A stretch of 44,301 bases of DNA from Eubacteriaceae bacterium (lineage in GTDB: Bacteria; Bacillota; Clostridia; Eubacteriales; Anaerofustaceae), in the NCBI GenBank assembly GCA_009782875.1, contig WRIE01000022.1, positions 1 through 44,301 of the forward strand. The letters are read 5' to 3'. Below, piece after piece: positions 1-9,057 of the stretch. The notes below the pieces were generated by a model. That model was not told the origin of the DNA. It saw nothing but the letters and a program-made list of their open reading frames with translations, and made no database searches. A program made the position numbers and the translations under genes. Within the stretch, counting starts at the first letter, position 1. Each line of letters starts with the position of its first letter.

Positions 1-134
1 TTGGTCTCTAGTTATGTCGCTTGGATATTTATTTCTCATATAATGGTAAACAGCCTTTTTAGCGTTATTATACCATTTATCGACATTTATGGACATATTA
101 AACAGCCTCTAAGGACGACGCTTTGTTGCTTGCT

Positions 135-148
135 ATGCCTAAAGGCAT
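135..148. repeat. small hairpin at the right end of the IS200-like element
   Basis: ATGCC-TAAA-GGCAT forms a 5-bp stem and 4-nt loop just past the transposase stop. It is a candidate for the right-end recognition hairpin of the element. Confidence 0.35.
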
Positions 149-205
149 GAAGTGGCTTCGCAAACCTTTACTGCTTTTAACCCTTAAAAGGGCTATTCTT
201 GCTTT

Positions 206-633
206 CTACCCCTCAAGGGGTTCGTTGTCCTCTAACCTATCGTATTCTGACTGCTTCGCTATATACTGCTTTATTTGTTCTTCGTTGCGGCCCACGGCAT
301 CGACATAATAGCCTGTTGCCAAAAGTGCCTGTTCCCGCCCTTTTTCTTGTATTGCGGGTGCTGGTCAAATATCATCAAAGCACTTTTGCCTTTCAAATAC
401 CCCATAAAATATGACACACTCATTTTTGGCGGTATTTTGACACACAGGTGGATATGGTCTTTGCCCACGCTGCCGCTTAATATTTCTTCGCCTTTATACC
501 CGCATAGCTGTTTGATTATCCCCCGGATGCTTTTCCTTAATTCTCCATACATTATCTTCCTGCGGTATTTCGGTATAAACACTATGTGGCATATGCAATC
601 CCATTTTGTGTGTGATAAACTGTTGTTGTCCAA
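206..633 (-). pseudogene. tnpA: IS200/IS605 transposase TnpA, one-base frameshift
   Basis: Single-strand (Y1) transposase. The start is a TTG at 633, preceded by AGGAGG with a good spacer; the sequence from LDNNSLSHTKW onward is typical of the family N-terminus. The HUH metal site is visible as HIHLCV. After NRHFW the frame is lost: one G seems to be missing from the TGG-GCA junction near position 320. In the next frame the catalytic tyrosine region continues as GYYVDAVG followed by a normal family tail to a TAG at 206-208. The restored protein would be about 142 aa, the usual family size. As it stands, the zero-frame product lacks the catalytic tyrosine. Programmed frameshifting is not known for this family, so inactivation is the simplest reading. 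Confidence 0.85.
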
Positions 634-744
634 TGGACAGCCCTCCTGATTTTGTGGCATAGGTATGCGTAACCTTGTCAAGTTTATCAGATGAGGGCTT
701 ACGCTCTATTTCATCATAAGTATCGCTTCCGCTATTCTATTCTC

Positions 745-759
745 CCGCGCAAAGCGCGG
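745..759. repeat. GC-rich hairpin at the left end of the IS200-like element
   Basis: CCGCGC-AAA-GCGCGG is a perfect 6-bp stem about 110 nt upstream of the tnpA start. This is the position expected for the left-end hairpin bound by IS200/IS605 transposases. Confidence 0.5.
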
Positions 760-770
760 TGCTTAATCTG

Positions 771-1185
771 GAGTTATAGTTTACAACAAGAATGGGCGCT
801 ATCAGAAACTCAAGAACCAGCTTATTGAGTAGTTTGTTTTTACAATGACTTGATATTTACATGGAGGGTGGACAAGCGCATCCTAAAGACTATTTGCAGC
901 ATTTAAAAACCGCTGGTAAGGACGCTACACTTTCTTTCTGGCAATTGTTAGCCTTTGGGACGAAAGTGGAAAGCCAGGCTCATTAAAGAAGCTTGCGTAT
1001 TGATACAAAAATTTGCTGCGGTGCGTTTTTAGTTCAGCATCTGTTCTAATGTTAATATTTACAGTTGCCAAAAAAATACCTCCAATTGCACTATTGCTTC
1101 ACGAATGGACCACTATGCCAATACAATTTCCTCATTTTCGCTGACGGAGAGGCGCGGGCTTAATTGGGCAAGCCTGGCAAGTTGG
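771..1185. other. intergenic stretch with a possible gene fragment
   Basis: No convincing gene. On the plus strand, an ATG at 861 opens a 41-codon ORF ending at 986 (MEGGQAHPKDYLQH at its start), preceded by a short in-frame-like fragment near 790-835. These may be scraps of a decayed gene; I recognise no family. No terminator for the operon ending at 1186 was seen. Confidence 0.3.
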
Positions 1186-1788
1186 CTAAAGGTTATTGCT
1201 TGCCCTGAGCCTGAATTCTTCCTGCAGGCTTTGCAGGCTGCCAAGCAGTTTAATTGGCGTTATTGTTTTAACAGAAGACCTAAGCAGGATTGTGTCAGAC
1301 GGTTGGCAAGCCATTCTAAACACATATATGCCATCTGCTGGCGAGCTGCCTGCCGGCAGCAAATACTCGTTTTTATTTCTAGCGACTTTAATTGAACCAA
1401 CAGGCATCTCGCCGTCAACAAACAGATAAACCTTTGCCCATCCGCCGCTAATGTTTTCCACATGATAGAAAACATAGGCAGGATAGGCGACCTCAAATTC
1501 AACATCCCCTCCAAGTTGGCTGCTATCCAGCTTTTGCCTGGCTGCACCGCTTGGGCAGCAAACCTCAAACGTGTATACGCGCCCAGGCTGCAAATTGGAC
1601 GTTTCAACCTGCTCTTCATGGGTTTGCATCCGTTTTAGGACATTTTTTACTGACACTTCTTTGCCTGTGGATTTTTCCAATAAAACAATATCCAATGACT
1701 CAAAATCCCATGAAGGCTCCCAGGAGATAACAGCTGCCGGCACACACTTTTTGTCGCCGTCGTTATATTTGATTTTAAAATTGACCAA
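1186..1788 (-). CDS. beta-rich protein of unknown function, last gene of the tubulin-like/VWA operon
   Basis: A 200-aa protein that I do not assign to a named family. Residues 1-100 alternate hydrophobic and polar residues, with a tryptophan-containing strand (VPAAVISWEPSW) and a LQPGRVYTFEV strand that recall a fibronectin-III-like sandwich; this is resemblance only. No signal peptide or membrane segment is visible. The start is TTG at 1788, with AAGGTGG 8 nt upstream. The site lies in the 16-nt gap after the previous gene, so the two are almost certainly co-transcribed. As the fourth gene of a tight operon with a tubulin-like GTPase and a VWA membrane protein, it is probably an accessory or adaptor subunit. 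Confidence 0.7.
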   Translation of the reverse strand: MVNFKIKYNDGDKKCVPAAVISWEPSWDFESLDIVLLEKSTGKEVSVKNVLKRMQTHEEQVETSNLQPGRVYTFEVCCPSGAARQKLDSSQLGGDVEFEVAYPAYVFYHVENISGGWAKVYLFVDGEMPVGSIKVARNKNEYLLPAGSSPADGIYVFRMACQPSDTILLRSSVKTITPIKLLGSLQSLQEEFRLRASNNL

Positions 1789-1804
1789 ACCTTAAGCCAC
1801 CTTC

Positions 1805-3400
1805 CTAGACCAGCCCAAGGTATTTTCTTGGAGCCAAAAGCGCCATTAGAAATCCGTCTATCGGAATATCGCTTGAAAAGCCCCACTGGACTGCCATTGT
1901 GCCATTGAATAGTTCCATTTTCCCCACCTGGGCTGCCGTAGCTTCATCTTCACAGGCGATGGCGCAGCAGGCTGTAGCGCCGACTTCTGTAGACCTGTAG
2001 TATATGGAGTCGCAATTGCGTTTTATGAATGTGTTCAATGTTTCAACACTCCATGGAGCCGGGTAAGGCTTAAACAATTCGATTGAATCCGCTAGATCAA
2101 CACTCCAGTCTATGGGCGGCATCCCTCCGCCGCTTGCCACGTTGTTTCCTATGTCCCAGTAGTTGTCCAAGGCATTAAGCTGGATTTCTATCCTGGCTTT
2201 TGCAGCCTTTGATTGTGCGAGAAAATCCCCATATTGCACGCTAAACAAACACTGCTCCCAATACCAAAGCTCCGCAGTTTTCCCATAGATTACCGGGAAT
2301 CCAAACTCGTTGCTTATCTCGCGGCAAAGGGTTGAAAAATCAACTTGCAAAAACCGGTCTGCTTTTTTTTGCTGCGCCTTTTCCTCAAGCGCGCTTAACT
2401 CTTGTTTTGCTATGAATATTTTTTTTGTTATCAAAGCTGCAAAGTTGTCCATAAGCCATTGCAAGGGGACCTTATGGTACCAGGGATTTGGCGGTGACCA
2501 GGCTAGGCCAAATAGCCTTTCGAGGTCTTGGCCCTCGAAATGGGACTTGCGGTATTCACGGATAACTGTATCTCCGCTGATGCCAATTCCAAACAAGCCA
2601 TATAGGGCTTGTTCTAAATCAAAGGATTTTTTTTCAGGCACTTTCTTGAAAAGGCCTGCAAGCTTGCTCCCAAAGCCCCGGTTTTCCCCGAATAGCTTCT
2701 CGTAATTATTCTCGTCGATTGGGAAGCTTTCCAAGGATGGAAATGGCTCAAGGCTTGATAAAAAATAGTTCTTTGAGTCCTCCAGCCCGCTCTCGGCACT
2801 GGCTGCAAGCAAATCCAAGCCTTCTTTGGACGTAGCAGCGACACGAAGGCACACCTCCAAGCTGGAGTACAACGTATGCACCCAGCTATCCCTTGAATAT
2901 GAGCTGACGATGCTCTCGACAAGCACACCTCCAGCCTTGCTGATATATGCCACGGAGGTGTCTTGGATATATGAGTATACCAATAAAGACTCCAGCCCAG
3001 GCTTTGTTTTGTAGACATAAATATCATCGTCGCTTAAAATCTGCGAATTGCTGTCCACTAGCCGGATGGTTTGTTTGGCGCAGTTCGCAGGCACATCCAG
3101 ATTGCTTGACTCGCTTGCCGACAAAACATCCCTTACAGTAATTTTCGCGGCTCTAGGCGCTTCATGCCTATCAATCTTTTCTTGTATCTGTTTTAAGATG
3201 CCCTCTAGCCCATCCGCATTTGAGTATGTGATGTACACATGGCTCCCAGGCCCAAACAGTTCTTGGACACAACTGCAAAAGGTGTCCAGCGCATTTCCCG
3301 TTTGACTGGAAAAGAGGAACACGCTGATGCATTTGCGGCTCCAAGACTGCAGCTTGATGCTCGTTTGCCCAATTATTTTGTTTACCAGGTCTTCTCCCAT
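1805..3400 (-). CDS. 531-aa protein of unknown function in the tubulin-like/VWA operon
   Basis: No recognised domain. The protein appears soluble, with no signal peptide or transmembrane segment. It has many aromatic residues in the second half, for example LWYWEQCLFSVQYGDFL and a GGGMPPIDW segment. No Walker A motif is visible, so it is not obviously the GTPase that accompanies some related systems. I chose the ATG at 3400 (MGEDLVNK), which has GGGAG a few bases upstream. A TTG at 3424 overlapping the tubulin-like gene's stop codon is an alternative that would add 8 residues, but it lacks a clear ribosome site. The gene begins 20 nt after the tubulin-like gene ends and ends 16 nt before the next gene. 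Co-translation with a very large filament-type GTPase suggests a structural or adaptor partner, but this is inference. Confidence 0.75.
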   Translation of the reverse strand: MGEDLVNKIIGQTSIKLQSWSRKCISVFLFSSQTGNALDTFCSCVQELFGPGSHVYITYSNADGLEGILKQIQEKIDRHEAPRAAKITVRDVLSASESSNLDVPANCAKQTIRLVDSNSQILSDDDIYVYKTKPGLESLLVYSYIQDTSVAYISKAGGVLVESIVSSYSRDSWVHTLYSSLEVCLRVAATSKEGLDLLAASAESGLEDSKNYFLSSLEPFPSLESFPIDENNYEKLFGENRGFGSKLAGLFKKVPEKKSFDLEQALYGLFGIGISGDTVIREYRKSHFEGQDLERLFGLAWSPPNPWYHKVPLQWLMDNFAALITKKIFIAKQELSALEEKAQQKKADRFLQVDFSTLCREISNEFGFPVIYGKTAELWYWEQCLFSVQYGDFLAQSKAAKARIEIQLNALDNYWDIGNNVASGGGMPPIDWSVDLADSIELFKPYPAPWSVETLNTFIKRNCDSIYYRSTEVGATACCAIACEDEATAAQVGKMELFNGTMAVQWGFSSDIPIDGFLMALLAPRKYLGLV

Positions 3401-3420
3401 TTTACTCCCAATTTTCCTGC

Positions 3421-6400
3421 TCAACCGCCAAACCGCAGGATCTCGTCACTGTAGAATTCCCTGAGTTTGGCAGGCAGCGTGCCGTCTGGCTGCGCTCCTG
3501 TTATAGTTTTGACAAAACTAAGCGGGGCCATGCCCTTTGCTGCCTCCTTTAGCTCTGCCAGCAGGGCTTGCTGCCTTTCTGGTATGGAGGCGCGCTTTTG
3601 CCTGTCAGCTATTATCTCTTCGTATTGCTCTTGCCAATACTCGAATAATTCCCCGGGCATTTCCATGTATTTTTTCATCATGTAATAGTAGTGGTAAGGC
3701 CTTTGCCAAGGGAAGAGCTCCAGCTCTGAAAGCAGCTCATTTTCGTTTCCTGAATAGTCAATGTAGAGCCACGATTTCTCTTCAGTGTTGTAGTCTACCA
3801 GCCCTGCGCCATAGTAGTTGGCGAAAACCTGGATGCGGCCTTTTTTTATAAGCTCTGCCTCTTTCCGGACATCATCCGAGCCCAGCTTGCTGTTGTTTTC
3901 CTCAACCAGTTTTCGCAATTGGGCCATGACTCCAAGTGTCCGCTCAAGGGAAATGCATGTATTATACATCTTGCGCAAGAACTTGCCCGTGTAAATCCAT
4001 TCAAAGTTGTTTCTTGGCGACATGCCGTCTTGCATCGGCATTGAATGGGGGCGTGTATTGGCAACTCTGAATGTTCCTTCAGGCAGGGCAGATTCCAACT
4101 GGCTAATGTCATAGACGGCACTGCTGTCAAGAAGCCCAAAGAGGCGGTTTGCTTCAACTTTATAGATATTCTCCGCTTCGTTTTCACGCTCTACTTTATT
4201 TTCCTTGATTATGAACGCCACATTTGCCGTTGCCAAGTTGCGGTTTTCCTTGTCGTCAAGGAGCAGCAGCTGGTATTGGCTATAGAGGTTGGAATAAGGC
4301 GTGACAAGACCAAACCGCCTGGCTGTCTCCAGCATTTGGGCCATATATGCGGCAAGGGTCCTTTCCTCAGCGAAAACATACCCGGGCTCTATTTGGCTCC
4401 AGTTGTCTTGGTTTATCAGGTTCGGCAAACTGCGCCAGTTTATGCTAGCTTCATACAAATGCCGCCCGATGACATCGTCCCCTGCAAACCTTGCATATGC
4501 CCTCTCCCCGTCTGCCACCCATGTGTACTGCTCCAGCGGGAAGGAGAAATGGCTTGAAAACAATGTGAAGCTCTGCGAGTGCAGCGAATGGTAGACATCC
4601 AGGTTAGGCACCAAGGTTCTCAACTGCTGCTCAATCAAGCCATTTAGCAAACTTGTGCTTTCCGGCAATATGAGCACATATTTTTTCGGGGCTTGGGAAA
4701 ACAATGCAGGGTTGCGGATTTGAGCCAAGATGTCGCCAAAGTCATACAGGTTTGTGGCAATTTGTTTTGCTGCCGTCCTTAAATCATCAGAGGGGGTTGT
4801 CCCGTCTGTTGAAGCCACTGCATTGGCTTTCCCGGAATAGCATTTGGCTACAAAGTCGCCCAAGTTCAACTTGAGTATCATGTCAAACTTGCTCTGGATA
4901 AAATCCCGGACAAAAGCAGACGCATTGAACTCCCGGTCCCTTGAAAGCCTTGCCCACAAGTTTTTATTGTCAAGCAGCCCTTGCTTGAAATTGCCTACTA
5001 GCTGGTTGATTGCCGCCTCGTCCATAATGCTGTCAATCCACTTTAGCCCGGCATTTTCTTTGGATCCAATTGGAGTCCAGTGGTAGCGTTTGGTCCCATC
5101 AACATTTGAGAGCACCGTCTGGGTAAAGACTGTCTCTGTCTCGTCAAAAACCTTTTTTAGCTCGTCAATAACTGCGGTGTACACCTCCCATGTTGTCCGG
5201 TTGATGTCTAGGGCCAGCACAGCAAGGGATTTGAAAATACGCCCGATCGCCTCTTGCATCAAGCCCTTGCGCCCCTTGGCGTCAGCAGGCCTTGTGCTCC
5301 TGGCATTCAGGATATCCCCAATTTCCAATGACAGGTTGGCCAGGTAATACGGCCCGCTCTTTTTGAAAATGTCATCCATCTTGTCGTTGAAGGCTTTTTC
5401 AACTTCGTTGCGCAATCCTTCCTCAGCGTCATATATCGCAGCTGAGACTTGGGCGCTGTCGGCAAATATGCCCACATGGACTTTGTTTGAGATCCTTTCA
5501 AGCAACACCCCGGCATTGTTGAGCCCCAGCTCCCCCAACGTGTCCAAAGCGGCATCCTTGTCGGCGTTTGCCCCTTTGATGTACATGCTGTACATTTGGT
5601 CGAACACTTTTTTTGCCGCATAAAGCGCCAAAAGGTCTGTGGGCACAAGGCACTCGGAGTAGCCTGTGGCTATAAACTTGTAGTGTGTGTCCCTGGGCAG
5701 GTACTGGGGGTCGCTGTTCAATATAAAAGCTGCCTGGTTGGCAGGCACATTTGACAGCGCGGCGAGCAGGCTGCTTGTCTGCCCTCCAGCGCCACCAGCC
5801 CCGTCAGCCACGCCAGCCTGGGACTGCTCAGACGCGATTATGTTGACAATGCAGCTAGCAGCTGTTCTGGCTGCCACTGTCCTCGGGTTCGAATTGAGGA
5901 CAGCCCCTCCATGTCCGTCTATCAAAAAGCAATGGCGGAACAAATCCCCTTGGTTTACGTGGAAGTTCCCATAGTCCATCATAAACGCCTCGTCCCGGGA
6001 GGAAAGGGTCATATGGTACTCGATTTCCTTCAGGGCGGCATAGCCATTGCTGTTGCCTGTCGCAAGACCGATGTCAGTGTTTGCCCTGACTTCGTCGGAA
6101 GATGCCGGGGGGAGGAAAATAAAACCGTATGAGGCGTTGAAAAATTGGGCATTGTTTTGGGAAGACAGGATCTGGCTTATTATGTATGTTGCGTCTATGA
6201 CAGTGCCGCTGCCTGTGCCCCCTGCTATGCCCGCCAAAACAATCAAGTTGATTTCTGCGCGGTTGATATTGGCGACTAGCTCGACAAAACATGCTTTGAC
6301 CTTTGCTTGCAGCATTGCGATAGCTGCATCCCCACACAACAAAACCCGCCCACATTGGCGGCGGTTTCCTGCGCCAATCCCGCTCAAGCCGCCATCGGCA

Positions 6401-6780
6401 TGGTTTTTGAGCTGGGGGTTTAGCCACTGCGCCATTGCTGGAGTGGGGTTTGCAACCCGCGCCAAGGCATTTTCATGTGGAAGCACCAAAATCTCATCCT
6501 CTCCAAGCAAAGACCCCCTGACAAGCTGCTCCAAATCTGAGCGCGCTGAGTCAATGGCTAAAAAACGGGCATACTTTTGAAGGCTGGCATCGTCAACCAC
6601 TTTTGACAACTCGTTCTTGACCTCAGCCAGAGCATTGCAGCCTGTGCCGCCCAAACCGACAATCAGGTATGAATCCTTGGTATTGGTCACTGTGCGCTTG
6701 ACCCTTTGGATGAATCCCTCACTCTCAAGCACTTTCATATTTTCTGATATTTGTGTTCTTTGGTCTTGTGTGAGTGGCAT
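3421..6780 (-). CDS. large tubulin/FtsZ-like GTPase (Tubulin_2-type)
   Basis: 1119-aa protein with the signatures of the FtsZ-tubulin superfamily. There is an N-terminal nucleotide-binding loop GLGGTGCNA at about residues 42-50, an AIDSA strand end near 75-79, a GAGN segment near 137, and the tubulin signature loop GGTGSG at about 187-192. The remaining roughly 800 residues are family-specific and contain no membrane span, so the protein is likely cytoplasmic. At over 1100 aa it is far longer than FtsZ (about 350-400 aa). It matches the separate family of large tubulin-like proteins that occur with VWA proteins and were predicted to remodel membranes. The start is the ATG at 6780 with AAGGAGG 7 nt upstream; the longer frame to 6867 lacks support. 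It lies 93 nt after the VWA gene and 20 nt before the next gene. GTP hydrolysis and polymerisation are expected from the family but not shown. Confidence 0.88.
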   Translation of the reverse strand: MPLTQDQRTQISENMKVLESEGFIQRVKRTVTNTKDSYLIVGLGGTGCNALAEVKNELSKVVDDASLQKYARFLAIDSARSDLEQLVRGSLLGEDEILVLPHENALARVANPTPAMAQWLNPQLKNHADGGLSGIGAGNRRQCGRVLLCGDAAIAMLQAKVKACFVELVANINRAEINLIVLAGIAGGTGSGTVIDATYIISQILSSQNNAQFFNASYGFIFLPPASSDEVRANTDIGLATGNSNGYAALKEIEYHMTLSSRDEAFMMDYGNFHVNQGDLFRHCFLIDGHGGAVLNSNPRTVAARTAASCIVNIIASEQSQAGVADGAGGAGGQTSSLLAALSNVPANQAAFILNSDPQYLPRDTHYKFIATGYSECLVPTDLLALYAAKKVFDQMYSMYIKGANADKDAALDTLGELGLNNAGVLLERISNKVHVGIFADSAQVSAAIYDAEEGLRNEVEKAFNDKMDDIFKKSGPYYLANLSLEIGDILNARSTRPADAKGRKGLMQEAIGRIFKSLAVLALDINRTTWEVYTAVIDELKKVFDETETVFTQTVLSNVDGTKRYHWTPIGSKENAGLKWIDSIMDEAAINQLVGNFKQGLLDNKNLWARLSRDREFNASAFVRDFIQSKFDMILKLNLGDFVAKCYSGKANAVASTDGTTPSDDLRTAAKQIATNLYDFGDILAQIRNPALFSQAPKKYVLILPESTSLLNGLIEQQLRTLVPNLDVYHSLHSQSFTLFSSHFSFPLEQYTWVADGERAYARFAGDDVIGRHLYEASINWRSLPNLINQDNWSQIEPGYVFAEERTLAAYMAQMLETARRFGLVTPYSNLYSQYQLLLLDDKENRNLATANVAFIIKENKVERENEAENIYKVEANRLFGLLDSSAVYDISQLESALPEGTFRVANTRPHSMPMQDGMSPRNNFEWIYTGKFLRKMYNTCISLERTLGVMAQLRKLVEENNSKLGSDDVRKEAELIKKGRIQVFANYYGAGLVDYNTEEKSWLYIDYSGNENELLSELELFPWQRPYHYYYMMKKYMEMPGELFEYWQEQYEEIIADRQKRASIPERQQALLAELKEAAKGMAPLSFVKTITGAQPDGTLPAKLREFYSDEILRFGG

Positions 6781-6873
6781 TTTGCCTCCTTGAATAATTG
6801 TTGCGGTTTTACAGGGCTTTTTTAAAAAGACCTGGCTTGTGTGTTTATCTAATTGCATGCCTGGCATGCAGTA

Positions 6874-9057
6874 TTAATCGTCGTAGTCATTCGCCCTCTT
6901 GTTGCCGCCTGCGCTTCGTGGCTGGCAAGCAACTTTCAGCTTCTCCCCTTCCACCATAGCAACACTGGCGTTAAGCCCTGAAGCCAGTGTGCGGCGGGCA
7001 ATTTCGCCATCGTTGCCAGCAAAAATAAACTTGTTCCTGTCAAAGCCGGGGACCCTGTAAAACTTGAAACTTGCAAGCATGTTGCGGTTTGACCCAAACA
7101 GGGCTGAAAGCTCTTTTTCTACATCTCTTTTGGTATTTTCCTTGTTAGCCATCTCCAGGCAAACCTCCAATAAAGACACCGATGGTTTGTTGAAACTGTT
7201 TAGCCGGACAATGGTATGGGAACCGTACTCGTATTTTTCGTTGATAGCCTGGTTTTGTGAGTATTCTATTGACAACCGCAACTCTGCGTTGATGTAGCCC
7301 CCCCTATAAGCGTGCAACACAAATATGCCGGCTGCAATGAGCACAATAGCTAGCGCTGCGATGAGCCAAGTGTTGTTGGACGATGCCAGCTCGACTGTGA
7401 AATTGGTTGTGGCCCCTTGTTCATCAGTTGCCGCCATTTGGATGGTTCCAACACCTTTGCCGGTCACATAAACAAAAAGCCCGCTGCCATCAGCGCTTGT
7501 GTTTTCATAATCACTGCTGAGTATAGAGTAGGACAGCTTGCCATTCTCCGGGTCAAAAACATGTTTGGACAGGTCAATCTTGCAACTGTTTCCAGTCAAG
7601 ATGTTATATCCGAATCTCACTTTGACCGGGTTGTTTTTAACAACGGGAGGTTGGTTTGTTGCTGAAATTACAATTTCTTGGGACCTGAATTGTATCCTGT
7701 CACATGTATAAGCGGCATAAGCTATGTACTGCCCAAAGTTGCCCAGCAGCCCTTCGGCAACAAAAATTCCTTCATTGCCCAGCTTCATAGGAATCTCTTT
7801 TGTTTCTCCGGTTATAGTGTTGAGTAGTGTCAATTCGCATTCATAAAATGCCAGCTGGTTGTTCTGGGACGCTTTTATCCCGCCTTGCTCCAACCACGAC
7901 ACAAATTCAACGGGTTTGTTAAGCAGGATGCCGTTCCCGTTATCCAGCATATTTAATACTGCAGCTACATTTGTGCTAATAACAATATCAGGAATTACTT
8001 CGATGCCTTCAGTAACCAGGCTATCCCCTGCCCTGTCTACCCTGACAACCCACTTTCCTGGGCTTGGATCTAGAATCTTGGCATTGAAAAAAGTGTCGGA
8101 AATGGTAGCTGCCCCATCATTTTGGCTTACAATAGAACCGTCAGGGCGCTCGATAGAAATTGAGATTTTCTCGAATACACCCACATGGTAGCGCACAGAG
8201 ATGTTCAGCTCAGAAGCGCCGAATCCAGGAATAATGCACTCCTTGACGATAGGGACAGTCTCTGCCAGCGCAGGGGCGTTTCCGTCAATCAACAGGTGCA
8301 CAAGATTGCTAAAAGAGCCTGTGATATCATCAGGGCTTTCGATCTCTGAGTAGCGCCTTTCCAAGTCATTTAGGGATCCATCGCTGTTTCGAGGCGCTAC
8401 TGGGTCATTGGCTATGCCTCTTGCGCCACGGACAATATCAAATACTTCTTGTTTGTTTTTAACTGCTTCGTCCCTTTTTATGTTGCCGTCTTTGTCCAGA
8501 AAAATGCCGAATACCTGTATGTTGTTGGCAAGACAGATGCTAATTGCTTCATCCTTCATCGAAAATGAGCGTTGGGGATCGGGGGTGTCCGTGATTCCGT
8601 CAGTGAAAAGTATTATTGCCGGCTCATAGTTTCCATCTTGCTCTAAGCCCCTTTTAATCAGCGCTTTGGCTGCCTCCAAGATTGCCGCCCCGATGTCGGT
8701 CCCCCCTTGTACTGGGTTTGCTTTTATGGCTTCGAGGATTTCCTGCTTCTCCTTTTGCGAGTTGATAGGCTTAAGCGGGGAAACTACAACAACCGATGAG
8801 TTGAAAACAATCGCGCCAATCTCGTTGCCGGAGGCTGGCAATGTTTCAAACAAATACTTAATCGCTTCATAGCGGTTTTCCAGGGCATCATTCGTCTCAA
8901 GTGAACCGCTCCTGTCAATAACCAGCATGATGTTATACTTTGTATCGCCATATGCGCTTGCCGCAACTGGAGTGGACATGAGGGCGCATATGAGAATATT
9001 GCTGACAAAAACATAGATTAGCAGTTTGATAAATGCTTTCTTTTTTGAAAATTCCAT
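6874..9057 (-). CDS. VWA-domain single-pass membrane protein with extracytoplasmic Ig-like region
   Basis: 727 aa. An N-terminal signal sequence (basic start, hydrophobic core about residues 10-30, AASA cleavage-like site) is followed at once by a von Willebrand A domain. Its metal-ion-dependent adhesion site is complete: DRSGS at 48-52, TDIGAA, and LFTDG. A beta-rich region follows, with a cadherin/Ig-like stretch before the membrane (about 470-560). One transmembrane helix lies at about 562-584, and a cytoplasmic tail of about 143 residues ends in a charged stretch. The architecture would let an outer VWA head signal to, or anchor, the cytoplasmic tubulin-like GTPase encoded next. The ATG at 9057 is the only usable start because an in-frame TGA lies three codons upstream. 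Its ribosome site is poor unless a small hairpin (9068-9088) brings a distant GGAGG closer. Confidence 0.85.
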   Translation of the reverse strand: MEFSKKKAFIKLLIYVFVSNILICALMSTPVAASAYGDTKYNIMLVIDRSGSLETNDALENRYEAIKYLFETLPASGNEIGAIVFNSSVVVVSPLKPINSQKEKQEILEAIKANPVQGGTDIGAAILEAAKALIKRGLEQDGNYEPAIILFTDGITDTPDPQRSFSMKDEAISICLANNIQVFGIFLDKDGNIKRDEAVKNKQEVFDIVRGARGIANDPVAPRNSDGSLNDLERRYSEIESPDDITGSFSNLVHLLIDGNAPALAETVPIVKECIIPGFGASELNISVRYHVGVFEKISISIERPDGSIVSQNDGAATISDTFFNAKILDPSPGKWVVRVDRAGDSLVTEGIEVIPDIVISTNVAAVLNMLDNGNGILLNKPVEFVSWLEQGGIKASQNNQLAFYECELTLLNTITGETKEIPMKLGNEGIFVAEGLLGNFGQYIAYAAYTCDRIQFRSQEIVISATNQPPVVKNNPVKVRFGYNILTGNSCKIDLSKHVFDPENGKLSYSILSSDYENTSADGSGLFVYVTGKGVGTIQMAATDEQGATTNFTVELASSNNTWLIAALAIVLIAAGIFVLHAYRGGYINAELRLSIEYSQNQAINEKYEYGSHTIVRLNSFNKPSVSLLEVCLEMANKENTKRDVEKELSALFGSNRNMLASFKFYRVPGFDRNKFIFAGNDGEIARRTLASGLNASVAMVEGEKLKVACQPRSAGGNKRANDYDD

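Larger units (their letters stand above)
120..770 (-). mobile_element. decayed IS200/IS605-type insertion sequence
   Basis: The segment holds a Y1 (HUH) transposase gene read on the minus strand, flanked by two small hairpins: a 6-bp stem with an AAA loop at 745-759 upstream of the gene, and a 5-bp stem at 135-148 beyond its end. Subterminal hairpins recognised by TnpA are the hallmark of IS200/IS605 ends. No tnpB is present next to it, so it resembles an IS200-like, tnpA-only element. The exact ends were not resolved, so the limits are approximate. The transposase is frameshifted, so the copy is probably inactive. Confidence 0.6.

Noticed and set aside
3422..3424. TTG start overlapping the tubulin-like stop codon for the 531-aa gene
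   Set aside because: No ribosome site before it, whereas the ATG at 3400 has GGGAG at usable spacing; kept as an alternative only.
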